From NCBI GenBank assembly GCA_963921195.1, contig OY992537.1:35387410-35451409 (forward strand): 64,000 nucleotides of DNA, written 5' to 3'. The notes below the pieces were generated by a model, which was not told the origin of the DNA, searched no databases, and saw only the letters and a program-made list of their open reading frames with translations. Made by a program: the position numbers and the translations under genes. Source of the DNA: Pegoplata infirma (Eukaryota; Arthropoda; Insecta; Diptera; Anthomyiidae). Within the stretch, counting starts at the first letter, position 1; every line of letters begins with the position of its first letter. Positions 45,075 to 56,600 of the stretch are shown here, piece after piece.

Positions 45075-48000
45075 CTGTAAAGATAAATAAAAAAGAGATT
45101 ATAAAAGTATTAAATGGATTTTTTAGCTTAACTGAATTTTTATGATTTTTTCCTGACTTTATATTTAAGTCCTGTACTGGAAAATTACTTTTTTCGACAT
45201 GCCCCCTTTTGCGGGCCAAAATTTAAAATTCTGCATAACTGAACCTATTATATTGGAGGGTATAAATAATCTGCACAGCTGAATTTAAAAGTCTCACATA
45301 TTTTCTTTGGAAAAAAAACTTTTTTTCATTTTTAAGGCAAAGTGGTGGATTACAAAATTCATTATTTAGCAGCGTTGCCACTAAATAAATTTGAAATTAA
45401 ACATGATGGAGTACAAAACTCGTTATTTAGCAGCGTTGCCACTAAAGAAATTTGAAATTAAACATGAATGCAGACAAATACTCTACACCAGTGTTTTCCG
45501 GAAAATGGGTCCCAAGTTCAAATTTTTAATAAGTGTAAAAAACACTCACAAACCAAATTTGAGTAAAATAGGGTAACAAGTTGAGTTTACTGCACTCAAA
45601 AAATTTCATAGGTAAAATGAACGAAATACTTCGTACATTGTACGAAATATTTCGTGGTTTTGCCGGAACGAAATATTTCGTAATATTTACCTATGGCATT
45701 TCGTAAATACTTATTACGAAGTTTTTTTTGTGATATTTACGAAATAAATACGAAAATATTTCGTAAATTAACGAAATATTTAGTATAACTACGAAATATT
45801 TCGTAAAAATACTAAATATTTTCGTACATATTACGAAGTTTTTTTTTTGTAAATACGAATTATGTTTATTTTTACGAAAATATTTCGTAAAGTTACGAAA
45901 TATTTAGTATAACTACGAAATATTTTCTATAATTACGAAATATTTCGTAAAAATACAAAATATTTTTGTACATATTACGAAGTTTTTTTTTTGTGAATAC
46001 GAATTATGTTTAGTTTAACGAAAATATTTCGTAAAGTTACGACATATTTTTCCATTTCCAATTCTATTTCTAAACGGAATTGACTCGGTGACATGCTTTT
46101 TTCTAATGTCGCAACACCCTACAGACTGCATTGAAAAATATATCTTGGGTGATTTGACTTTGTGTTATACTTAAAATAATTTTAAATTAGAAACCGTAAA
46201 CAAAAATTAAAAAGAGAAGGAACAAATTTTTTTTATTCCATTTTTTTAATTGTTAAATCTGTTAAATCTAGTAATTCAGATAAATAAATCAAACCCCTTG
46301 ATTTTGTGATTTTTTTTTCCGAAAAATATTTTGTTTAATTACGAAATATTTCGTTAAGATACGAAGTATTTCGTATTTTTTTGGCTACGAAATGTACTTC
46401 GTAAAATAAACGAAATTTGTATTTTTACGAAATTCCAAGTTTTCGTAAAATTACAAAAAATTTGTAATATGTACAAAAATTTCGTAATATGTACGAAAAA
46501 AATTTTACGAAATAATACTTCGTATTTTTATGCATGAAATTTTTTGAGTGTGGCATTGGTCCAAAAAAAAAAAAATCAAATAGGCCTTTTAGCGATGATT
46601 TTGAAAAAAAAAATTGTCGGCGACACGTATTTATCGAGTTATAACTCGACTTCAAGTTTTTTACTTATATCTTCGTTATTTATTGTTCGATTTCAAAAAT
46701 ATTAGTGTCATTCGAAAGGTAATAGAAATATTTTCCATTTTGGTAAAAAAAAAATATGAACCCATAAAAGGCCAACATTTTTTATACCCTCCACTTAGTT
46801 TGTAACACATCGAAATATCGGTCTGGGACCTCATAAAGTATATATATATATATTCATGATTCCGATCGATTTTAAGACATTCTAGCTATGTCCGTCTGTC
46901 TGTGGAAATGGTGATCACGGAGAAAATATTGCACAGAGATGACTGAAACTTAACATATTTATTGGAAGTTCTCCCGAGAAGTTTGGTATTGCATTTGAGC
47001 GAAATCAATTCAGCGGTTCAAAAGTTATGAACGAAAATGTAAGGACACCTCAAAAATTTCAGTACATTCAACATAACCTAAAAATACAAAATGCTTTAAT
47101 TCGGCTGCTGGTTGACATATGTTTGAACATAATTGAACACCAAATGTTATTTAAACAAGTATGAACATATTTTTTTGACAAAAAAAGAAAAACATCACGG
47201 ATTTTTTTTTACCAAATTTTTTTTTTCGCGGAAATTTTTTTTCAAAAATTTTTTTTCTTTTAAATAAAGTTTTACGCAATACTCTTTTTTAAATTGTGGA
47301 GGGTATCACTACATTCGGCAAGCCGAATTTAACTTTTTTATTTTTTTTTTGAGAAATTTTTTTTATAATTTTCGTAAAAAACCTTTTCTGCGTAGCGTCC
47401 TTCGGCCGGGCTTAGGGATTACAAACTCCATAAATTAATTTTGCCTCTTGCCCGGTTATAATATTCGAATTTCAAGTCAACATAACTTGCGAACCAGATC
47501 TCGCCGACAAAAAATCATCCGACTAATGCCAGAAAACTCAATTTAAGCCAAATAGGCTTTTATTTGTTGCCAATAAACCGCTTTAACTAAATATCGGGCA
47601 AAATTTTTATATGGGTTCTAAGTCCAAAAATGGGCCGAATATAATCAGATTTGATTAGGTTTTTAAAATATGCGTTAAACACACACAAATAAAATTCTAA
47701 ACTACTATTTTATAAAAAGTACCAAAAAAGTAATTTTAAAATGTAACAAAATATGTTTTGATAAAAAGAACCATGTCATAAAAGAGTACTTTTTTATGAA
47801 AAGTACCAAAAATTAGTTACTATATAGAAAATACAAAAGGTAATTTTTATAAAAAGTACCAAAAATAAAACTTTTTAATAAAAAAAATTTTATAATTTAA
47901 AATGTCAAAATATTACCTTTTTTAAAAAAGTACTAAAATAGTACAGTTTCATAAACAATACCAAAGTAAAATTTTTTATAAAATGTACATATAATACCTT

Positions 48001-49918
48001 TGGGTTCTTTTTATAAAAACAAAAACGTACTTTTCATAAGAAAGTTATATTTTAATACTTTTTATAAAAAAATATATTTAAAATGATTGCTGTTATGGTA
48101 CTTTTTATGAAAAAAAAATACTATTTTGGTACTTTTTTATAAAAAGTGTATTTTAGTACTTTTCATAAAAAGTACCATAACATTTTTTAAAAAAATTTTT
48201 TTTTTTTTTTAAAGTATTAAAATAAAACTTTTCGGGAGAATGAGTACTCCCATTCACCATTCAAATTTTTTTTTTTAAATTTGATGTTCTTTTAAATTTT
48301 AAGATTTGAATTTTTTTCTTGTTAAAATTAAAGTTCTAGTTAATATCTTTAATAACTAACCAACATCTTAAAATTCGAAAGGATATAAATTTTTTTAAAA
48401 AGTAGGAGAATGGTGAAAGAGTACTCCCGAATCGAGCACAATACTTTTGTATATAAAATGTGTACAAATGTGGAATTGATTAATAACAAGTAAAAAAGTT
48501 AAATTCGGCCTTGTCAAATGTAGTGATACCCTCCACAATCTCAAAAGATTATTGCAAAAATCTTTATTTAAAAGAAAATTACTTTTGAAAAAAAAAAATT
48601 TTTTTGAAAAAAAATTTCCGCGAAAAAAAATTTTGGTAAAAAAAATCCGCGATTTTTTCTTATTTTTGTCAAAAAATATGTTCGTACTTTTTTAAATACC
48701 ATTTGGTGTTCAATTATGTTCACGTATGTCAACAAGAAGCCGAATTAAAGCATTTTATATTTTTAGGTTATGTTGAATGTATTGACATTTTTGAGGTGTG
48801 CTTACATTTTCGTTCATAGCTTTTGAACCGCTAAACATATATCGCTCAAATGCAATACCAAACTTCTCGGGAGAACTTCCAATAAATATGTTAAGTTTCA
48901 GTCATCTCTGTGCAATATTTTGTCCGCGATAGCATTTTCCACAGACAGACAGACGGACAGACAGACAGACGGACATCGCTAGAATGTCTTGAAATCGATC
49001 GGGCATCATGAAGATATATACTTTATGGGGTCCCAGACCGATATTTCGATGAGTTACAAACGGAATGACAAACTTATATATACCCTCTATCACTAAGTGG
49101 AGGGTATAAAAAGTACTAAAAGGATGATGTAGCACAGAGCATCATTGTGAATTCTGCTAAAAACTTAAAAAGCTGATTCACATTCTTTTTTTTTTTTAGG
49201 TTTTAAGACATGTTTTCTAAACAAAAAAAGTATTTCGATTTTTAAAGTAAAACTTTTTTAAATTCAAAACTTCGTCGAATATTAAAAACTTACCTCCCGG
49301 TTCACATTTAGCATTATGCCTTAAGAAAAAATATCCGGCCAAAGCAAATGCCACCAAATTTGTAAGAAACAAATAAAATTTAAACATTATCGACTTCTCT
49401 TCTAATTCGGTCAGGGCTTGTTTGCGTGCATTTTTATGCAGGAAATATGTTATCAACATATATAATTCACTACAGGCTATAAAGGTAACAAATGCATTCC
49501 TATGCATTTCATAATTATCCGATGATGTCCACAATGATAATGATAGTAAAGCTAAATTTTCCACCACATTCAGTGCCACAGCAGTGCTAGCAAATAATCT
49601 ACGATTCCTGCGAATATGTTCGCGATAGTATTTGGCATAGATTTGTGTAACTGCCAAACGAAATGGTAAATGTAAGATTATAGCCAGTCTCCAAACGGTT
49701 TTCTGTGGCTCATAGTTTCCAATGGCCGCTGATATAGAAGGCAGATAATTACGGACATCGCAATGCGTGTAAGTGGCACGTGCAAAATCGAAAGTCAGAG
49801 TCCAAAAGATAGCAAATAAGAAAGCACCCAAGGCTAAACTTATAGCAAATAGGGTTAATTTGGAAAAGGCAATTTTAAATGTTTTCGGGGCATTCAAACG
49901 TTCATATTGTGGTAGCAT
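44938..49918 (-). CDS. PGAP2: PGAP2 (FRAG1), GPI-anchor remodelling factor (spliced gene)
   Basis: Exons 49294-49918 (625 nt) and 44938-45074 (137 nt) join in phase 1 to 253 aa, essentially the length of human PGAP2. PGAP2 is a multi-pass ER/Golgi membrane protein needed for fatty-acid remodelling of GPI anchors after the PGAP3 step. Family blocks seen are ATYTHCDVRNYLPSISAAIG (human THCGVPNYLPSVSSAIG), ALNVVENLALLSLSLW, HRNAFVTFIACSELYML, YFFLRHNAKCEPG and, in the last exon, YTFFALFEYVVVFTNMGYHM then TAYWDF. About six hydrophobic segments are visible, the first at roughly residues 18-42. The start at 49918 gives MLPQYERLNAPKTF, comparable with the short cytosolic N-terminus of the family. 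The 4.2-kb intron holds a CACTC element and two TATACCC repeats. Confidence 0.92.
45593..46550. mobile_element. CACTCAAAAAATTTCAT element, copy 2
   Basis: The ends CACTCAAAAAATTTCAT and ATGAAATTTTTTGAGTG are perfect inverted copies flanked by TG on both sides. It lacks the hAT insertion of copy 1, so it serves as the empty-site reference (ACAGACTGCATTG at about 46130). Confidence 0.85.
46780..47340 (-). mobile_element. TATACCC repeat, copy e
   Basis: Reverse-oriented full copy from TATACCCTCCACTTAG to GCCGAATTTAACTTTTTTA. It appears to interrupt another AT-rich sequence. Confidence 0.7.
47690..48220. repeat. Cluster of TTTATAAAAAGTAC palindromic repeats
   Basis: Many variants of AAAAGTACTTTTTATAAAAAGTACC in both orientations. 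No defined ends were found. Confidence 0.5.
48487..49111 (+). mobile_element. TATACCC repeat, copy f
   Basis: Complete copy from AACAAGTAAAAAAGTTAAATT to AAGTGGAGGGTATAAAA, about 180 bp from the donor of PGAP2 exon 1. The middle has an expanded (CAGA)-type tract, CAGACAGACAGACGGACAGAC. Confidence 0.7.
49294..49918 (-). CDS. PGAP2: PGAP2, first coding exon
   Basis: ATG at 49916-49918 to the donor GTAAGT at 49288-49293, ending one base into a codon after KCEPG. It carries all but the last membrane segment and most of the family blocks. Confidence 0.92.
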
Positions 49919-50015
49919 TTTCCATTAGTTGAGAATGTATATTTTGTTGTAATTTTAAGAAAAATGTATATTTGGATTCAAGAAGGTGCTAAAGGTATTT
50001 TAGTGATTATGATTG

Positions 50016-50073
50016 CTAAAATATAAGAAATATGTATTTTTTATCAATTTTTAAGTGTTATTATGTTACTTAC
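50016..50073 (-). other. PGAP2: Possible short intron in the PGAP2 5' UTR
   Basis: On the minus strand AAA|GTAAGTAAC at 50073 and TTATATTTTAG| ending at 50016 enclose 58 nt, a normal fly intron size. It would lie about 100 bp upstream of the ATG. This is inferred from splice motifs only. Confidence 0.3.
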
Positions 50074-51906
50074 TTTGATAATCATAATTTTATCTTTAGC
50101 TAATCAAGTTGTTTTCTCTGGTGGCGTGCTGCATTTTATTAATTGAATTTTTTATAGGTCGCCCTTATTATTACAATCAATTCATCAAGGTATTTTTTAT
50201 TTGTTTTTGTTGTTTTTATCATGCCAGTGTTGTTGTTATAATATACGTAAACAAAACAAATGTCATCGAAAGGGGTAAATGAAGAAAGTACTAAAAACAG
50301 GGTGATTCAAAAGTCGGATTGCCAGGGAGTGAGATATTTTTAAAGTTTCGGGATTTAGTTTTGTTATTTAATAAACAATGGATAAGGGGCATTCCATGTC
50401 AAATCGGACACTTCGAAAAATTGTTTTTTTTTTATTTTCCCAATTTAGTACCCTTTGAAAACTGCTTCGTGGTAATTTTAAGATTTTTTTGATGACCCGT
50501 TCAAAAGATATTCAATATTTAAAAATTGGTAGTTTGTTCCTTTACTCAAACTTCTTTTACACATAACTTTTTCAATAATGGTTCAAATTGCAATTTTTCT
50601 TTTCAAAAATTTTGTTTTTTTACGTACTTAAAAAAAATCCAAAAACATTCTTAAAAGCGCTCTAGTATGCGATTTTTAAGTTTTAAAATTTAAATCTCAT
50701 TTTTGAAAATGTTTGTACTCTTCGATTTTTTTTCAAATTTTTTTGTGTAAAACATCTACCGATTCTACAAATTTTTTGGCCAGTAGGATCGTGGGATAAC
50801 GATTATTACTATTTTTAAAATATTTTGAAAAATTGTATTGTAATTTTCCAATCTTAAAATCATTTCTACTGCTCCAATGGTGCGTCATAGAGGGGTAATT
50901 TCCAAGACCGACCTCCAATAATTTTTACGTCTTAACATTTCTTCTGAACAAACTAATACCCTATCTCCAATTTCTAAGGGGGCTCCCACACAAAACGACA
51001 TTTTTAAAATTCGCTCCAACCGCTGTAACTGCCCAATAGTGCCGTTAGAGCAACAAAATGTAGACCGACCCACAATATTTTTTTAGTCCAAACATTTTCT
51101 CTGAACACACCTACCCTCTATCTCTAATTGTTAAGGCGGTTCCCATACAATTTTTTTTATTTTTTGTAAATTTGTTTTATTTAATCAGCTTCTACCGGTC
51201 CAATGGTGGGTCCGAGAGGGGTCATTAGTGAGACCGACCCTAATTTATTTTTACCCTACAACATTTTTTTAAAATATACCTACGCCCTTTCTCCACTCCC
51301 TAAGTAGGCACCCATACAAAATTACATTTTAAAAAATTTGCTCCAACTGTATCGATCTTATATGATTATTTCTGTGCTATTAGGAATGTTCTATAATACA
51401 TACAAACATATCATGAAAATCGGTGAACTTTTTTTTTGATTTTTGTCGTGCTAGATTGGCCAAATGTGGCACTGTGCGTTGGGGTCCTACTCTAAATTTT
51501 TTTTAATTTTTTCTTTATCATGTTCTGAAATGTATTAAAAAAACAGCAAAAAATGCATTTTTTACAATTTTTTTTTAAATTTTATGTTTTATCACAAAAA
51601 ATTACTTTTGTCGATTGCTTGGCAAAATATCGTTAGTTTTGGTTTAAAAAGTGTATTTTTAAATTTTTAGCCAAATCGGACAATTTTAACCCGTGCCCCT
51701 TGGGGTTTAAAGTTTCTTGTACAAACCAAAAAAAAATAAATTTCAGGCCTAAACTTTAACCCCCCAGCGGCAAAGGTTAAAATTGTAGGATTTGGATAAA
51801 AACGTAAACATAGACATCCGTATTCAAAACGAAAAGTTGGCATGATTTTAACATGTGTTTTATTCATAATAAATTTTAAAACCCTTGCTAACAAGAAAAC
51901 AAAATA
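50074..51906. other. Intergenic, no gene recognised
   Basis: Upstream of PGAP2. GGGGCATTCCATGTCAAATC at about 50387 looks like a transposon end, but no partner was found. The rest is AT-rich with repeated GACCGACC motifs. Confidence 0.4.
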
Positions 51907-52042
51907 GGTCTATTCGATTACCCAAATTTCTTACTATTTTTTACTACAACTGGAAAGTTTGTTTACTTTTTGTATTGAAAATTTCCAGCTGTAGTAAAAT
52001 GAGTAAAAAATAGTAGATTGTAGTAAGGTAATCGAATAGACC
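51907..52042. mobile_element. 136-bp palindromic MITE
   Basis: The ends GGTCTATTCGATTACC and GGTAATCGAATAGACC are perfect inverted copies flanked by TA. The inner arms ACTATTTTTTACT and AGTAAAAAATAGT also pair. Confidence 0.75.
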
Positions 52043-52079
52043 TAATGTTGTTTACTCTTGACTAAGGTGCTCTCAATTA

Positions 52080-52771
52080 ATTAGGCCCCTAAATTGTAGT
52101 ACCTGGAAAACTAAGCAAGATAATGCTAAAAGTATGTGAATTTTTAAATTTTCGGGTGTGACAATTTTTATATTCAAAAATGTGAAAAAGACCGGCGAAA
52201 CTATCCCAGCAAAATTTTCTGTTTCAAATAATCGGTTCCAGAACGCATCATATTACCCTGCAACCGATTCTACTTAACGTTCCAGAATCAATGATTTTTG
52301 TTGGAAATTGTCCCGAAAGCAATCGATTTTTAGAGCAAGTAGTTTTTTCTGAAAAATAATTTTACATAGAAAATTTTGTTGTGATTAGAATTTATTCAAG
52401 AATCTATTGTAGTAGGAATAGGTTCCAACAAATTTTCCTGGGATGAGGATTTAAAGAACCAAAAATGCTCTCCATTTCGCTCTATCTCGCTTAGTTTTCG
52501 AGATATAACGATTTTAAGTTTTAACCAAGAAAAAATTTTAACCAAGAAAAAATTTTCTGACGGAAATGCTACATTTAATTTTTATTCAGGCATTTATTAA
52601 TGCCAATGAAATTTTTCATAATTAGCATTACTAATGCTACTAATTCCTAAACGAGCATTGAAATTGATTGAAACAATGCCAATGCTAAAAATTTAATTGG
52701 CATTAGTTTCAATATAATGCCAATAAAATCGTCAATTTATTAGTCAATTTATTTAAATAGTTCCATGTATG
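52080..52771. mobile_element. Damaged copy of the CATACATGGGA MITE
   Basis: It matches 57064-57548 (CCTAAATTG-AGTACCTGGAAA onward, ending AAATAGTTCCATGTATGG) but lacks the left half. It is interrupted at 52205-52442. Confidence 0.7.
52205..52442. mobile_element. 238-bp CCCAG-class MITE
   Basis: The ends CCCAGCAAAATTT and AAATTTTCCTGGG are inverted with one mismatch, flanked by AT (52203-52204 and 52443-52444). The intact sequence (GGCGAAACTATGAGGATT) in the copy at 56539-57548 shows the empty site. Confidence 0.85.
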
Positions 52772-53091
52772 GGGAATCGTTTAGAATTTTTGAACCTTAA
52801 TTGGAAATTTTTGAATGATAAATGAAAATTTCTGAAATATAATAGGAAGTTTCTAAAATATAGTTGGAAATTTATGAAATGTAATTTGAAATTTTTCGAA
52901 TACAATTGGAAATTTTTAAAAAGTAATTTGTAATAAAATTGAAAATGGTATAGTGTTTTTCCCCTTTTCCTGGTATTTTTTATCTTTTCAGAGAAACGCA
53001 AATTTAGATTCATCATATGGCATGATACAAAAAAAGTCAAAGAAATACTTAAATATTTTTATAAAAAAAAATTTAATTTATAATCTTAAAT
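52772..53091. other. 3' flank of Saf6; fragment of CACCATTT-type repeat
   Basis: About 52790-52955 has units such as TTGGAAATTTTTGAAT, ending AAATTGAAAATGGTATAG, a remnant of the foldback family at 4534-6189. The rest should hold the 3' UTR of Saf6. Confidence 0.45.
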
Positions 53092-53637
53092 TTATATTTT
53101 TAAATTAAAATAACTACTTAACGGTAATATTGACTTTTCATTTGTCAGTGGTTTAAATAATCTTCTTTTGGCTATAAATATATCATTGTGTACACAACCA
53201 TTTGAAGACTTTTCCTTATGCGGTCCATTATTACTAACTGTTGCTTGAAAACCAAATTTATTTTTAGCTTTTATTATAACGGGTCGACAACCAGCAAATT
53301 TAAAACGTATATTACCAGCACGGTTTAAATTCAAATTTATAAGTTTCAATTCCGGAAAAACTTCTTTTATTCCTGGTTTTGGCTTTAAAGCATTATTGGG
53401 ATCATCTCCATGACACATGGCTGCGGCTAAAGTACTCCATTCTAGACGTCTTACACCCAATTTGGGATTTAATTTAAAGGTGGCTTGTTTACGTTTGTCA
53501 TAGCGATATTTTAAAAATTTCTCATAGTATTGAGCATGATAGGTCATAAACGGTTGTAACTTATCGCCACCGCATACAAACTCTAGCCACTCATAGAGAA
53601 AAATATCATCAGAGCCCTGTAAAAATATAGCTGAAAC
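53092..53637 (-). CDS. Saf6: Saf6, exon 6 (C-terminus)
   Basis: Acceptor TTTCAG ends at 53638. The frame opens VSAIFLQGSDDIFLYEWLEF and ends SSYFNLKI with TAA at 53092-53094. There is no recognised domain; the region is basic (KYRYDKRKQATFKL). Confidence 0.85.
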   Translation of the reverse strand, partial: VSAIFLQGSDDIFLYEWLEFVCGGDKLQPFMTYHAQYYEKFLKYRYDKRKQATFKLNPKLGVRRLEWSTLAAAMCHGDDPNNALKPKPGIKEVFPELKLINLNLNRAGNIRFKFAGCRPVIIKAKNKFGFQATVSNNGPHKEKSSNGCVHNDIFIAKRRLFKPLTNEKSILPLSSYFNLKI

Positions 53638-56600
53638 CTGAAACAAGTTAGATATAGATTAGATTTTGTATTTGTTTGATATGGTATTTTGTATTTACTG
53701 CGAAATCATTCCATATAGTTTCTGGTATATCTTCCGCCTTTAATTTATACAAAAATGGTATAAATTCTCGAAATGCATATTCTCCTAGAGCTATAAGACC
53801 ACGAACAGCACGACTGACATAATTATAATCTAGACAAAAAAAAACCCAATTATTAATAACACAAGTAAACAAGTTAAATTCGGCCTAGCCGAATGTATGG
53901 ATACCCTTCACAATGTAAAAAAAATTATTGCAAAAAACTTGTTGAAAAAAACTGCGTGAAAAAATTTTGGTAAAAACATTGTTAAAAGAAATAAATTTTG
54001 AAAAAAAAAAATCTTTTGAAAAAAATATTAAAAGAAAGAATGTTGGTAAAAAAAAATTTTTATAAAAAAAAAAAAAATTGGTATTTTTTTTTTTAAATAT
54101 ATGTTTGTACTTATTTAAATACCATTCGGTGATCAGTTCTGTTCATATATGTCAACCAGCAGCCGAATTAAAGCATATAGTATTTTTAGGTTATGTTGAA
54201 TCTACCAAAATTTTCGAGGTGTTCTTACATTTTCTTTCATTACTTTTTAACAGCTGAACCGATTTCGCTCAAATGCAATAACAAACTGCTTAGGGCAACA
54301 ACAAGTAAATATGCAAAGTCTTAACCATTTCCGCAGACGGACAGACAGACGGGCATCGCTAGAATGTATTTAAATCGATCACTGATCAATAATATATATA
54401 CATTCTGGGGTCCTAGACCGATATTTTGATGAGCTACAAACGGAACGACAAACTTTTATATGCCCTCTATCACTAACAATAAGTGGAGGGTATAAAAATA
54501 CTTTTTTTAATCCCCTGGGTTAAAATGCAGTACATACTTTAAACTTTTTCTAATATAAAAATGGTTCATTTGCTAAGCACAAAAAAAAAGTTAAAAAATG
54601 GCGTTGGTTAAGTTCTTCAAAAGTAAACTTTTTCCGCTGGTCCGATTTTGTCCATTTACAAACTTAACCAGCCTATGCTAAGTTTAATTTTTTTTCCAAG
54701 TTATAACCCCTTTTTCATAATTAAAAAATTCCAACTAACCTCTTTCAGTATTAATAAAACGTCCTTCGAAAAATCGTTCCAATCTTCGTATGATATGATG
54801 TAAACATTCACTTTGAAAATAACCATTAATTGCTGCCAAATGTCCCAATGTTTCACATAAATAATCTACTAATTTACCATCTACTGGCGTTGCAAAATAT
54901 TGTGAAGTTTGATAATTTCCACCCTCAGTAGTACAACCACTTATTTCCTCTTCATCATTATCTGGTTGTAATTTATAAATTTTCTCTGTATTTTCTGAGC
55001 TTTCAGCATCAATATGTTCTATAGTCGATTGTGTATTGTCAATAAAATCAGAATCCAATTTATCAATTTCCATTTTTATAGAGCTGTGAACCGATGATGA
55101 ATCTTCAGTTTTGAGAGTTGATGAAGATTGAATTTTTATACTTTCATATGGTGCCAAAAGTTGACATATTAATATTTCGGCTAAGTGGAAATACTCTTCA
55201 CGTGCATCAACATCACGACATTGAGGATTACATGACATGGCCCGTAGTAAACGCCAACAGCGCGTACTGGTATCACTTGTTTGTTTGAATGCTATAATTT
55301 GTATGATTTTGGTAAGAATTAAACGATAGCAGTTACCGATTAAGGGACTATAAGCAGCTTCTGATAATACAACGTCTAAGTCATCCGGGGAACCATTTAA
55401 AGCCACTGTTTTTTTTAAGGAAATAATATGAAAGTTTAATTAAGAATTATAATTGATAAGGATTGATTATTTAAAATTCAGTAAAAACAAAGACGTTTTT
55501 CAAATTTGATTTGAAAATTTTTAGTTTTACGGAGAATTACTTTTTAACTGAACATTAACGGCCGTATTCCCTTCAAGAGTACATATAGTAAAACTTACCA
55601 TATATTAATGAGGGTACATATTTTTTGAGATTCTCCATATGTTTATCTTCCACCGGCCAGGAACATTTAAAATCTGCTCCATGTGGCAAATTGAAAGATA
55701 CATCTTTTTGATATTCATCTCTTAATTCTATTATTTTATCTGAATAGAAAAAAAAGCTGCCATCATAATCTATACGATCCCAATCACTATCCATGGCTCC
55801 CAAACAAGGAGGAACATCCGAGTCTCTTAATACTTCATTTACCAAATCATATGTTATTGAACCTCCCGAATGTCTTGCATAAGTTTTAATATTCTGAAAG
55901 AAAAAAAAAGATTTGAATAGTGCATATAAACTGTATATTATAAAGACTCAAGAAACAAAAAATAGGAAAGTGTTAGTGCCCGTTTACAGAAGACGAACGA
56001 TATACACGAACGAAAATTTTACATGTGTTTTGTTGTTGTTACAATAACAAAACACATGCAAAATTTTCGTTTGTGTGTAACGTTCGCCTTCTGTAAACTG
56101 ACACTTATGTTATGCTGAATCTTTGGCGGGAGACGTTTGAGGACACATTCCTTCTCGCGATAATTGTTGTCAAATTGATTTGTAATGAGTTTTTTGCTTA
56201 ATACAATTTTCTTAGTGTTAAATTCATTTTTAGTATCCACGCCCATAAAAGTGGGCGGTCAGGAAAAAATTAAATTTTAAGTTAACTAGGTCTATGTGCA
56301 GAATATCTGACATAAAAATTTTCCATTTTTTTAACAAAAGTGCAAAAGAAAATTAGGTTTAGTTTTTTAAAGGGATTCTTTTTTCCCCCTGGTCCGATCT
56401 TAGCCATTTCTGAACTTAACCAGCCTATGGTAACAAGACATATTCGTGTCAAACTTCAGGAGCTCTTTCAGTTTGGACTTAATCGTTTCCTAAACAGACA
56501 GGTGGACGGACATCTAAACTAGAATTCTTAGAATCGATCATACATGGGAATTTTTAATTGGCATTGAATTTCATTGGCATTAGTTGGAACTAATGCCAAT

